From a bacterium ADurb.Bin243 (GTDB lineage: Bacteria; Muiribacteriota; UBA9980): a stretch of DNA of 64,000 bases. The notes under the pieces were generated by a model, which saw only the letters and a list, made by a program, of their open reading frames with translations, made no database searches and was not told where the DNA came from. Both the position numbers and the translations under genes were made by a program. The DNA lies in NCBI GenBank assembly GCA_002069765.1, contig MWBZ01000011.1, forward strand, positions 1-64,000. Reading direction: 5' to 3'. Positions 8,687 to 17,074 of the stretch are shown here, piece by piece. Position 1 is the stretch's first letter. Every line of letters starts with the position of its first letter.

Positions 8687-9328
8687 ATGTTTTGCGCATA
8701 TCACGCCGCGCGCGGCCATAATAAAGCCTTCACGCTTATAGAAGTAATGATAGCCATAACGCTTACCGCTTCTATAATGACCGTCGCATATACCTTTCTG
8801 TTCTTTTCCAACCGCACTTTTTCCAAAGGCATGGATAAAATCGACATACAAAAAAAAATCAGGAGCGCCATGAATAAAATGTCCTCCGATTTACGCTCTG
8901 CGAAAGAAATTATCAGGGCCGACAAAGACTGCCTGGAATTTAAAAAATTCATAGACGACCGCGAAGAGCAGCAGCATATCAACCTCACCGGCGATACGAT
9001 GAGCCGGCTTATAAAATACGAACTCAAGAAAAAACATTCGTCTAATTCTGACGCCATAATAATGACTGTCGATAATCAAGAATATAAGCTCATGCAGTTC
9101 GAATCCATAGACGAAAACCTTTTCGAAGCTTACACTTATAACAACGACGACGCCCTCATACCTTTCGACGGAAAGATAAACGACAGCATCCAGCGTTCAA
9201 AAATATCGCTCGTAAAAGTCAATTTCAAAATCAAGCAGGGAAACACCGAAGTTATATTGACCACCTCTATAAACCCCAGATACCTGTTCGGCTTCAAACA
9301 GCAGCCCTACTGGAATTACAACAAGTAA
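8687..9328 (+). CDS. Type IV pseudopilin, PilW/PulJ-like
   Basis: The prepilin signal is clear: basic leader with HNKA before FTLIEVMIAITLTASIM, the +5 Glu and the hydrophobic helix. The C-terminal domain (about 170 residues) is charged and fits the larger minor pseudopilins (PilW/PulJ) in size. Start: GTG 8678 overlaps the stop of the preceding gene but sits only one base from the AGGAG at 8672-8676. ATG 8687 has a spacing of about 10, so I prefer it. As with its neighbour the residue before the cleavage point is Ala rather than Gly. Confidence 0.82.
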   Translation: MFCAYHAARGHNKAFTLIEVMIAITLTASIMTVAYTFLFFSNRTFSKGMDKIDIQKKIRSAMNKMSSDLRSAKEIIRADKDCLEFKKFIDDREEQQHINLTGDTMSRLIKYELKKKHSSNSDAIIMTVDNQEYKLMQFESIDENLFEAYTYNNDDALIPFDGKINDSIQRSKISLVKVNFKIKQGNTEVILTTSINPRYLFGFKQQPYWNYNK

Positions 9329-9374
9329 AAAGCTTCGAATAAAATAAATTATATTTGATTAACGGAGACCGAAT

Positions 9375-10196
9375 ATGAACAAAACCGGCAAAACGAAAGG
9401 CAGCTCAAAACCGGCGTCATTAAAAAAGACCGGAAAATCAAACAAAACGAACGCGGCGAAAAAGTCTTCCACGGTCAGAAAAACGGACGCCAGAAAAATA
9501 AAAAAAGATACCGCCGTAGTGCTTTTATCGGGCGGAATGGATTCGGCCGCGGCGCTCGGAGTTCTGGCGCAAAAATATCAGCCGGCGGCCCTCCATCTTA
9601 ATTACGGCCAGCGCACCGAAGCAAAAGAGCTGGACTGCTTCGTTCGCCTGTGCGACCATTACGGCATAAAGCAAAGGCTGATAGTCGACGTAAGTTACCT
9701 GGAACAGATTGGCGGCTCCTCGCTCACGGACCATAAGATGATAGTCCCGAAAGCCGATCTGGATTCGAATGAAGTCCCGAACACTTACGTTCCGTTCAGA
9801 AACGCCCATATTCTCTGCATAGCCACTTCATGGGCCGAAGTGATCGGCGCTAAAAGAATATTCATAGGCGCCGTCAGCGAAGATTCTTCAGGCTACCCCG
9901 ACACGCGCCCCGAATTTTACGAGGCGTTCGAAAAAGTCATTAAAACCGGAACGCGCGCCGGCGGCGCCATTAAAATCGAAACTCCGGTAATAGACCTTTC
10001 AAAAGCCGAAATAGTAAAACTCGGCCTGAAACTTAAAGTGCCTTTCAAATACACCTGGAGCTGCTATGTTGGCAACGAAAAAGCCTGCGGAGTATGCGAT
10101 TCATGCGCGCTCCGCCTCCGCGGCTTCGCCAGGGCCGGGGCCAAAGACCCTATAGAATACGAACAGACGGTTTTTAAAACCGAAATATTCGTGTAA
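9375..10196 (+). CDS. queC: 7-cyano-7-deazaguanine synthase with a basic N-terminal extension
   Basis: QueC makes preQ0 from 7-carboxy-7-deazaguanine, ammonia and ATP in queuosine synthesis. The PP-loop SGGMDS is at 52-57. NYGQR, a PFRNAH segment and the C-terminal zinc site ([15 protein letters not shown]) are all typical. Odd feature: about 45 residues rich in Lys, Ser, Thr and Ala precede the catalytic domain. No in-frame start lies closer to it, and the ribosome site CGGAGA supports the distal ATG. The gene sits between pseudopilins and the pilus ATPase fusion, with no other queuosine gene present; the co-location may be accidental. Confidence 0.92.
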   Translation: MNKTGKTKGSSKPASLKKTGKSNKTNAAKKSSTVRKTDARKIKKDTAVVLLSGGMDSAAALGVLAQKYQPAALHLNYGQRTEAKELDCFVRLCDHYGIKQRLIVDVSYLEQIGGSSLTDHKMIVPKADLDSNEVPNTYVPFRNAHILCIATSWAEVIGAKRIFIGAVSEDSSGYPDTRPEFYEAFEKVIKTGTRAGGAIKIETPVIDLSKAEIVKLGLKLKVPFKYTWSCYVGNEKACGVCDSCALRLRGFARAGAKDPIEYEQTVFKTEIFV

Positions 10197-10221
10197 CGCG
10201 GCATAATTAAAATATGCCGCG
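10197..10221 (+). terminator. Hairpin after queC, weak terminator candidate
   Basis: A perfect 9-base-pair stem (10197-10205 with 10213-10221, CGCGGCATA) with a 7-base loop, starting right after the queC stop. Only four T follow, after GCGG, so termination would be partial at best. Confidence 0.4.
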
Positions 10222-10271
10222 GCGGTTTTGCGGATTTAATGTCATATACAAAAGAGAAGGAGCTGTATTTT

Positions 10272-13055
10272 ATGGCGGAAGATAAAATGAACTCGGAATA
10301 CAATAAACAGGCCGAAAAAATGTCGCAGCAGATAGCCGAGCTTGAAACCAGAGCCGACAGGGCTGCCATTTTAAAATTGATAGAATGCTTCCATCACGAA
10401 ATCTGGGCGGTAAGAAAACAAGCTTCCCTGGCTCTGGTAAGGTGCGGCAGAAAAAATCGCGAAACGCTTGAAACCATCAACGAATACCTGCTCAAAAGCT
10501 CCTTCAAAAACGAAGACGACGTTTACTGGGCGCTGCAGACGGCCGCGGGAATACGCGTGAACAACGCGGCGGGATACCTCATGAAATGGGCGGCCGGCGA
10601 TTCATATCCCAAAAATTACCTGGCTCATCTCATAATAGCCCTGGCAAAGATAAACGACACTTCTTCCGTATCGTTTTTAATCGAATCGCTCGCAAACGAA
10701 AACTGGATAGTTAGAAAAGAAGCTTCCTCGGCGCTCATAGCCTTCGGCAGAAATATCATACCTCAGCTTCAAAGCGCGTTTTCCAACGAGAAGATCGAAA
10801 TCAGGACATGGATTTCAAAGATCATAGGCCAGATACTGGGAAAAGACGCCTATTCTTTTTTTAAAAATATGCTGGGCTCCGAGCGCAAGGAAATGCGCTA
10901 CTACGCTATCTGCGCCCTTTCGGAAATAGACGATCCCCAGGCGATAGCCGCCATAGCGGCCAAAGTGGCCGACCCGTCGTGGCTCATCAGAATACAGACG
11001 GCCGACGTAATGGAAAAAATGGGCGAACCCGCGCTGGCGTACCTGAAAAAAAATATAGAAGAAGGCAGCTCCGACGACAAGTTCCATTCCATAAAAATAA
11101 TACAGAAAATCATGAAGGACAAAGCTTTTTCAACTATAAGAGATTTTCTGAACCTCGACGACACTGAAACTAAAATATTATCGCTTTCTGCATTGGCGGA
11201 GCAAAATGATGAAACGGTGTTCAACCTGCTGTGCGATTCGCTTACCGATCCCAATTATTTAATACAACGCCACGCCGCCAACCTGCTTATTCATTCGGGA
11301 AACCAGGTGGCCGATAAAATCCCGGCGGCTTTCGAACGCACGCAGAACGACACTCTGCGCTACTGGTTTATAGAAGTGCTCGGAGCTTTCGACACCCGAA
11401 ACGCCTTCCGCGCCCAGCGGGCTATATTCGGCGCGGCCGCCAAAAGGCAGAAAATACAAATATTGCGTTCCATAAACTGCACGGGCGACTCCGCGCTCGA
11501 CCAGCTTAAAACGGCATTTTTAATTAAGACGCTCGCGGACGAAGGCTATTCGGTTAGAAACGCCGCGTTCAACCAGCTCGTACGGTTCGGGCATTTAAAG
11601 GTCGGCTTCGGTTCCGGCGCGGCCGGCCTCAACGACGTCCTTCTCAAGATACGCGAAACGGGCCTCGAGCACCAGGGCAACGCTCATGTAAAAGAGCTTA
11701 TAAAATCAAATCCGGCAGACGGCTTAGAGGCGTCTCCGGCCGAAGGGCCCTCCCGGACGGACGGCGGGAGCTCTTTCATTCCGGCCGCTCCCCACGCGCC
11801 GGCCTTTCTTACCGGCCAGCAGCATCCGGCGGGCGTTTTTTCCGCCGCGGAAGCGCCGGTCTACGAAACGCGCGAATACCCTCTCACCATTGAGGAAATA
11901 TTAAAGCAGGCCGTAGAAAAAAAGGCTTCAGACATTCATTTCGCTTCGGATTATCCTCCTACGTTTAGAATAAACGGCCAGATAGAATTTCAAGATTACC
12001 TTCAGACGCTCGAGCCGGAACACATACGCCACCTGGCCTATCAGGTTTTAAAACCTCACGCGAGGCACGCTTTCGAAGTGGGCCAGGAGCTCGACACTTC
12101 TTATGAAATCAAAGGTCTCGCGCGTTTCCGCGTAAATATGTACATGGATATGCGCGGCATCGGCATGGTATTTCGCGTAATTCCCTATGAAATACCCGAC
12201 CTCGACACGCTCGGCGTTCCGGCTATAATCAAAACGCTCGCGCAGAAGCAAAAAGGGCTCGTCCTGGTTACGGGGCCTACGGGCTCCGGCAAGTCCACGA
12301 CGCTCGCTTCCATGATAAATTTTATAAACAGGAACAGGAAAGCGCATATAATAACCATCGAAGACCCAGTTGAATTCGTCCATAAGCCTGTTTTATCAAA
12401 GGTCACCCAGCGCGAGCTCAACACATCCACACGCTCTTTCGCGGCCGCCCTGCGCTCTTCGCTTCGCGAAGACCCCGATATAATCCTCGTCGGGGAAATG
12501 CGCGATCTGGAAACTATAGAATTGGCCATCACGGCCGCTGAAACCGGGCACCTGGTTTTAAGCACCGTGCATACTTCGTCGGCGGCCAACACCATAGACC
12601 GCCTGATAGACGCTTTCCCCGCCGACAAGCACTCGCAGGTGCGCGCGGCCCTTACGGAAGGCCTTATAGCCGTCGTAGCGCAGTCGCTGGTGCCTAAAAA
12701 GAGCGGCGGAATGGTGGCGGCGTTCGAAATTATGACGATGACCAGCGCTATAGGCAACCTCATAAAAGAAGGCAAAACCACGCAGATAAAAGATTATATG
12801 CTCGCCGGCAAGCAGTACGGAATGCAGATACTCGACGATTCGCTCGCCGAACTGATGTCGCGCGACGAAATAACTTTCGAAGAAGCCATGGCGGCGTCTT
12901 ACAATAAAGACGACTTTAAAAAGCGTTATGGAACGGCTCAAAACGCCCAGAACGCGTCTTCACGAACGCCCAATTTCAAGCCTGGCGCCGAAGACGAATC
13001 GCTCTACGGGCTCAAGCAAAAAACGCCGCTCAATAAGCCGCCGGTTAAAAAATAA
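10272..13055 (+). CDS. HEAT-repeat / PilT-type retraction ATPase fusion
   Basis: A 927-residue fusion. Residues about 20-450 are tandem HEAT-like helical repeats with recurring sequence themes such as VRKEASSALI, IRIQTADVMEKMG and YSVRNAAFNQLV. A low-complexity linker (about 470-530, Pro/Ala/Gly-rich) follows. The C-terminal 390 residues are a complete PilT/T4P retraction ATPase: ASDIHF near its start, Walker A GPTGSGKST (K674), Asp box EDPVEF, Walker B ILVGEMRD with Glu near 740, and His box HLVLSTVHT. PilT powers pilus retraction at the inner membrane. The HEAT part probably docks a partner or scaffolds the hexamer; that is inference. ATG 10272 is chosen for its AAGGAG site nine bases upstream; ATG 10239 has none. 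The pseudopilin and prepilin peptidase genes lie just upstream. Confidence 0.93.
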   Translation: MAEDKMNSEYNKQAEKMSQQIAELETRADRAAILKLIECFHHEIWAVRKQASLALVRCGRKNRETLETINEYLLKSSFKNEDDVYWALQTAAGIRVNNAAGYLMKWAAGDSYPKNYLAHLIIALAKINDTSSVSFLIESLANENWIVRKEASSALIAFGRNIIPQLQSAFSNEKIEIRTWISKIIGQILGKDAYSFFKNMLGSERKEMRYYAICALSEIDDPQAIAAIAAKVADPSWLIRIQTADVMEKMGEPALAYLKKNIEEGSSDDKFHSIKIIQKIMKDKAFSTIRDFLNLDDTETKILSLSALAEQNDETVFNLLCDSLTDPNYLIQRHAANLLIHSGNQVADKIPAAFERTQNDTLRYWFIEVLGAFDTRNAFRAQRAIFGAAAKRQKIQILRSINCTGDSALDQLKTAFLIKTLADEGYSVRNAAFNQLVRFGHLKVGFGSGAAGLNDVLLKIRETGLEHQGNAHVKELIKSNPADGLEASPAEGPSRTDGGSSFIPAAPHAPAFLTGQQHPAGVFSAAEAPVYETREYPLTIEEILKQAVEKKASDIHFASDYPPTFRINGQIEFQDYLQTLEPEHIRHLAYQVLKPHARHAFEVGQELDTSYEIKGLARFRVNMYMDMRGIGMVFRVIPYEIPDLDTLGVPAIIKTLAQKQKGLVLVTGPTGSGKSTTLASMINFINRNRKAHIITIEDPVEFVHKPVLSKVTQRELNTSTRSFAAALRSSLREDPDIILVGEMRDLETIELAITAAETGHLVLSTVHTSSAANTIDRLIDAFPADKHSQVRAALTEGLIAVVAQSLVPKKSGGMVAAFEIMTMTSAIGNLIKEGKTTQIKDYMLAGKQYGMQILDDSLAELMSRDEITFEEAMAASYNKDDFKKRYGTAQNAQNASSRTPNFKPGAEDESLYGLKQKTPLNKPPVKK

Positions 13056-13185
13056 TCTTAAAATAAAAGTGCATAGTATTAAGTGCGTTTTTAAGTCTCT
13101 ATAAATTGGCCTCATGTAAAGGGTATGTAAAATAACGAAGCAAAATTTTTAAATTATCGCAAATCGTAATGAAAGGGTGACGCAA

Positions 13186-13818
13186 ATGTTTTCAGAATTA
13201 AAAATAAGGGAATTTTTCGATAAGGTCGCAAGCAGCGATCCCACGCCGGGCGGCGGTTCGGTGGCGGCGATGAACGTGGCCGCCGGGTGCTCGTGCGCGC
13301 TTTTAATGGCGAACGTGACTCTCGGAAAAGAAAAATTCGCGGCGGTGCAAAACGACGTGCATAAAATAGTGGTCGAGCTCGAAGATATAAAAAAAGAGGC
13401 GCTGGTTTTGATGGACCGCGATAAAGACGCATACGACGCCGTGGTAAACGCTTTCAAGATGAAAAAAGAGACGGACGCCGAAAAAGACGCGAGAAAAAAA
13501 GCTATATTCTCCGCCACGGTAAAATCCACGGAAGTCCCGATCAAAATAGCCGAAACGGCATTGTCCGCGGTCGGCATAATGCTCAAGCTCGTGGAAATAG
13601 CCAATAAAAAAGCCGTATCGGATTCCATAACAGGGCTTTTCAACTGCTACGCCGGCGCCGTAAGCTCCATAGCCGTAGCGAGGCTTAATCTTTCGGGCAC
13701 ATGGGACAACCCTGAAATCAAGGCCAATTTCATTTCTAAAGTAAAATCCCTCGAAATAGAAGCAGAAAACGCTCTCGAAGACATCAGAAAGTCTATGACC
13801 GCTAATTTATCGTCGTAA
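13186..13818 (+). CDS. Cyclodeaminase/cyclohydrolase-family protein
   Basis: An all-helical protein of the formiminotetrahydrofolate cyclodeaminase (FTCD C-domain/FchA) family. The signature DPTPGGGSVAAMNVAAGCSCALLMANVT is at the N-terminus (shown in parts, residues about 19-46), followed by DRDKDAYDAVVNAFKM. Members act on 5-formimino- or methenyl-THF in one-carbon metabolism. Full length (about 210 residues) fits a stand-alone cyclodeaminase. GTG 13177 is possible, but ATG 13186 has the AAAGGG site at proper spacing. It directly precedes yicC (30 bases), suggesting a shared transcript. Exact substrate is not proven. Confidence 0.8.
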   Translation: MFSELKIREFFDKVASSDPTPGGGSVAAMNVAAGCSCALLMANVTLGKEKFAAVQNDVHKIVVELEDIKKEALVLMDRDKDAYDAVVNAFKMKKETDAEKDARKKAIFSATVKSTEVPIKIAETALSAVGIMLKLVEIANKKAVSDSITGLFNCYAGAVSSIAVARLNLSGTWDNPEIKANFISKVKSLEIEAENALEDIRKSMTANLSS

Positions 13819-13848
13819 TTGATTAAAATTCATCCAGTGAGGAGCATT

Positions 13849-14751
13849 ATGATTTACAGCATGACCGGCTATGCCCGCGTTACTAAAAGCGTCAACGGCA
13901 TGGAACATACGGTTGAAATTAAAACCCTCAACCATAAATATATCGATATAAAACTCAACCTGGCCCGCGATCTCGAAAGTTTCGAACACCATATCAACGA
14001 AACCATTAAATCCAGGCTTCAAAGGGGCAGCATAAAACTTTTGTACAACATAAAAAAAGCCGGGGCCGCCCCTAAAAAAAATAAAATTTTCGAAGTGGAC
14101 CTCGAAGCCGCCAGGGCCTATAACGACGCCTTCTCAAAAACGGCGAAACACTTGAAAATTAAATACGAACCCAATATAGAAACCATCATGCGCCAGAACG
14201 GAGTGTTAACCGCGGCCGAAACCGAAGCCGAAATGGACAAAGACCAGGTATTGGAATTAATATGTTCCGCCATAGACGCTTTAAATAAATTCAGGCTCAA
14301 CGAAGGCCAGAAGCTTTCCAAAATAATAGCTCAGCGCCTTAAAGTTCTGCAGTCGCTTATAGTTAAAATCACGAAATATTCAAAAGACGTAAAAAGCCTT
14401 TATTATGAAAAGCTTAAAGACAGGATAGAAAATTTCGTAAAAAACGCAAAGGTCAATATAGATATAAGTGAAGACAGGATGAACCAGGAAATAGCCATGA
14501 TGGCCGACAGAAGCGATATAACCGAGGAGATCGACCGTTTCCTGACGCATATAAAGCACTTTGAAACCATGCTGAAAGGCGACGACAAAGACCTTACCAT
14601 AGGCAGAAAAATGGATTTTCTCTGCCAGGAACTTTTCCGCGAGATAACCACGCTTTCTAACAAAACCAATTTAACCGATATAACTAAAATAGCCATAGAA
14701 GTTAAATCCGAAATAGAAAAAATCCGCGAGCAGGTCCAGAATATACAGTAA
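13849..14751 (+). CDS. YicC-family endoribonuclease
   Basis: YicC proteins are hexameric endoribonucleases; in E. coli YicC promotes decay of a small RNA. The N-terminal signature SMTGYAR and the block EIKTLNHKYIDIKLNLARDL are clear. The C-terminal half contains the DUF1732 region (ISEDRMNQEIAMMADRSDI, then FLTHIKHFETML, then GRKMDFLCQEL). At 300 residues it is full length. ATG 13849 has GAGG upstream; the in-frame TTG 13819 does not. In many bacteria gmk and rpoZ follow; here an ADP-ribosylglycohydrolase gene follows instead. Confidence 0.9.
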   Translation: MIYSMTGYARVTKSVNGMEHTVEIKTLNHKYIDIKLNLARDLESFEHHINETIKSRLQRGSIKLLYNIKKAGAAPKKNKIFEVDLEAARAYNDAFSKTAKHLKIKYEPNIETIMRQNGVLTAAETEAEMDKDQVLELICSAIDALNKFRLNEGQKLSKIIAQRLKVLQSLIVKITKYSKDVKSLYYEKLKDRIENFVKNAKVNIDISEDRMNQEIAMMADRSDITEEIDRFLTHIKHFETMLKGDDKDLTIGRKMDFLCQELFREITTLSNKTNLTDITKIAIEVKSEIEKIREQVQNIQ

Positions 14752-14792
14752 TGCAATTAACGCTAATTTTAAGCCGCCGCTTTTAAAAGACA

Positions 14793-15914
14793 ATGAACGA
14801 AGAAAATTCAATCAATTTAAAAGAATCTATCGCCGGCTGCATTCTCGGAACCGCAGCCGGCGATTCGCTCGGGCTCCTTTATGAAAACCTCACGCCTGAA
14901 AGGCAGGCGAGGCTTTATAAAGGCGCTTACGAGCAGAGGTTCTTTTTTTCAAAAGGATTCATTTCCGACGATACTGAACACACCATAATGCTCGCCGCGG
15001 CGCTTATCGAATCGGGCCTCGATCCGGGCCTCTTTCCGGCCGGCTTCGCCCGCCAGCTTAAAAGATGGATTTTTACGATGCCGGCCGGCGTGGGGTTCGC
15101 CACGCTCAGGTCCTGTTTAAAACTCGTAGCCGGCTTTCCGCCTGATAAAAGCGGCGTATTTTCAGCAGGAAACGGCCCCTGTATGCGTTCGGCGCTTCTA
15201 GGCGTCCTGTTCGGCGGCAACCCGGAAAAGATGAAGCTGTTCGTAAAGGCGTCCAGCGCGATAACCCATACCGATAAAAAAGCCGAAAACGCGGCTCTCG
15301 CTATAGCTTTGGCCGCGCATATGTCGTCTTGCCGAAAAGATGTATCGCCCGCCGGATATTTTAGCGAAATCGAAAAATCGCTGCCGGCCGAAACCGAATT
15401 TTTAAATTTAATAAAAAACGCCGTTAACAGCGTCGAGCGCGGCGAAACGACGCGGGAATTCCTTCAAAAAAATTCCATGGGCGGGGGCGTTAGCGGCTAC
15501 AGCTACCATACCGCGCCCGCCGTGATACATTGCTGGCTGAAGAACCAGGCCGACTTTCAGGGCGGAGTGAGCTCGATAATATCGTGCGGCGGAGACACCG
15601 ATACGACCGCGGCTATAACCGGGGCCATAATAGGAGCGAGGGTTCATAAAAGCGGCATCCCTTCGAAATGGCTCGAAAATATCGCAAGCTGGCCTTACAC
15701 CATAGAATTTATGAGCGGGTTGGCCGAGATTTTAAGCGAAGCCGCTGCCGAAAAAGAAAACAACGGCATAAATAAAACGGCCGCGCCTGTAAACATAAAA
15801 AAAATCAGCCGCAAAAATATCGAAAAACCTATAACGCTATGCTTTCTTAGAAATACGGCCGCCGTCGCCGCGATACTTTTTCATGCGCTGAGACGCGCTC
15901 TGCCGCCATATTAA
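14793..15914 (+). CDS. ADP-ribosylglycohydrolase family protein
   Basis: A DraG/ARH-fold hydrolase that removes ADP-ribose from proteins or small molecules using a di-Mg centre. Metal ligands are visible in SDDTEHT (about 58-64) and GGDTDTTAAI (about 268-277), with GTAAGDSLG near the start as usual. The catalytic fold ends near residue 310. A non-family tail of about 60 residues follows, ending in a hydrophobic/arginine segment (LRNTAAVAAILFHALRRAL) that could be an amphipathic or membrane-associated helix. No ADP-ribosyltransferase gene is nearby, so the target is unknown. There is no good ribosome site at the ATG. Confidence 0.88.
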   Translation: MNEENSINLKESIAGCILGTAAGDSLGLLYENLTPERQARLYKGAYEQRFFFSKGFISDDTEHTIMLAAALIESGLDPGLFPAGFARQLKRWIFTMPAGVGFATLRSCLKLVAGFPPDKSGVFSAGNGPCMRSALLGVLFGGNPEKMKLFVKASSAITHTDKKAENAALAIALAAHMSSCRKDVSPAGYFSEIEKSLPAETEFLNLIKNAVNSVERGETTREFLQKNSMGGGVSGYSYHTAPAVIHCWLKNQADFQGGVSSIISCGGDTDTTAAITGAIIGARVHKSGIPSKWLENIASWPYTIEFMSGLAEILSEAAAEKENNGINKTAAPVNIKKISRKNIEKPITLCFLRNTAAVAAILFHALRRALPPY

Positions 15915-15939
15915 CCGGGCGCGTAAAATTATGGATTAT

Positions 15940-15968
15940 TTGACTTAAATTTTTATTTATGTTATATT
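15940..15968 (+). promoter_or_regulatory. Sigma-70 promoter for ribF
   Basis: TTGACT (15940-15945), a 17-base spacer and TATATT (15963-15968). It overlaps the first in-frame ATG (15959), showing that translation must begin further down, at ATG 16037. Confidence 0.65.
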
Positions 15969-16036
15969 TAGCGCGGCTAAATAATCGCATTGATATTAAG
16001 CATATTATTATTCGGATAGTTATAAAGCGCGGAAAT

Positions 16037-17002
16037 ATGATAACCGTTAACGGAATACAAAATTATATAAGCGGAAACAAGCCGGTATATGCCGCCATGG
16101 GCGCTTTCGACGGCATCCATCACGGGCACTCGCGGCTTATTAAAATGGCCGTGGATATGGCGCATCAAAATAGCGGCGAGGCCGTCGTTTTGACTTTCAA
16201 GCCGCACCCGCGCTGCTTTATATCGTCCGAAAAACATTTCAAACTCATTACCGATTTCAGCCAGAAAGAACGCATAATATCCGGGCTCGGCATAGATAAA
16301 ATGGTAGTCGTCGATTTTAACGAAAATATCGCGGCCATGCCGCCTGAAAAATTCATAGAAGAATATCTCGTCAACAAATTGAAGGTAAACGAAGTTTTTG
16401 TCGGCTTCAATTTTTATTTCGGCGCCAACCGCAGCGGAAACGCCGAAACGCTCCGCGAATCGGGCGCGAGGCACGGTTTTAACGTCAACGTATTAAAACC
16501 CATAGAAATAGGCAATTTCATCGTATCGTCTTCAAAAATACGCCTTCTTATAGAAGCCGGGGCCGTCGATGACGTTATAAAATTCATGGGGCGGCCTTTC
16601 GAATTATGCGGCAAAGTGATCCACGGCGACGGGCTCGGCAGGAAGCTGAATATTCCGACGGCTAATATAGAAGTGCCGGACGAGGGGCTTATAGCTCCAA
16701 AACCCGGAGTTTACGCCGTAAAATGCAGGGCAGCCGGACGCGTTTATAACGCGGTTATGAATATAGGCACCAGGCCTACGGTTTACGAAAAAAAATCGAC
16801 AGTCCTCGCTTTCGAGCTCCATATTATAGATTTCAACGAAAATATTTACGGCGAAACCGTCGAGGTGTTTTTTATTAAAAGGCTGCGCGATGAAAAAAAA
16901 TTCGCCGATTTTAAAATGCTGTGCGCGCAGATAGGCGAAGATATAGCTTCCGCGGCCGAATATTTCAGAGACGACGAAATACCCAAATTCGAAATTAATT
17001 AA
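16037..17002 (+). CDS. ribF: Bifunctional riboflavin kinase / FAD synthetase
   Basis: RibF phosphorylates riboflavin to FMN and adenylates FMN to FAD. The N-terminal FAD synthetase nucleotidyltransferase domain has GAFDGIHHGHSRLI (HxGH-type ATP site) and FKPHPR. A flap with SSSKIRLLIEAGAVDD follows. The C-terminal riboflavin kinase domain has GRKLNIPTANIEVPD, GVYAVKC and NIGTRPT. Length (321) is normal. The start at 16037 is set by the promoter position; the longer frame from 15959 would start inside the -10 box. The SpoIIE phosphatase gene follows 72 bases later with its own ribosome site. Confidence 0.93.
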   Translation: MITVNGIQNYISGNKPVYAAMGAFDGIHHGHSRLIKMAVDMAHQNSGEAVVLTFKPHPRCFISSEKHFKLITDFSQKERIISGLGIDKMVVVDFNENIAAMPPEKFIEEYLVNKLKVNEVFVGFNFYFGANRSGNAETLRESGARHGFNVNVLKPIEIGNFIVSSSKIRLLIEAGAVDDVIKFMGRPFELCGKVIHGDGLGRKLNIPTANIEVPDEGLIAPKPGVYAVKCRAAGRVYNAVMNIGTRPTVYEKKSTVLAFELHIIDFNENIYGETVEVFFIKRLRDEKKFADFKMLCAQIGEDIASAAEYFRDDEIPKFEIN

Positions 17003-17074
17003 CGCGGCGCGCCGCCGGACGGCCGGACGCGGCATTATCAAATAAAGCTAATATTCTATGAGGAAATATCAAAA

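Noticed and set aside
10197-10221. Hairpin after queC as an operator
   Set aside because: Its position right after a stop codon and perfect stem fit a weak terminator better; it is listed as such with low confidence.
15959-16036. N-terminal extension of ribF from ATG 15959
   Set aside because: The ATG lies within the spacer/-10 region of the promoter (15940-15968), upstream of the expected transcript start.
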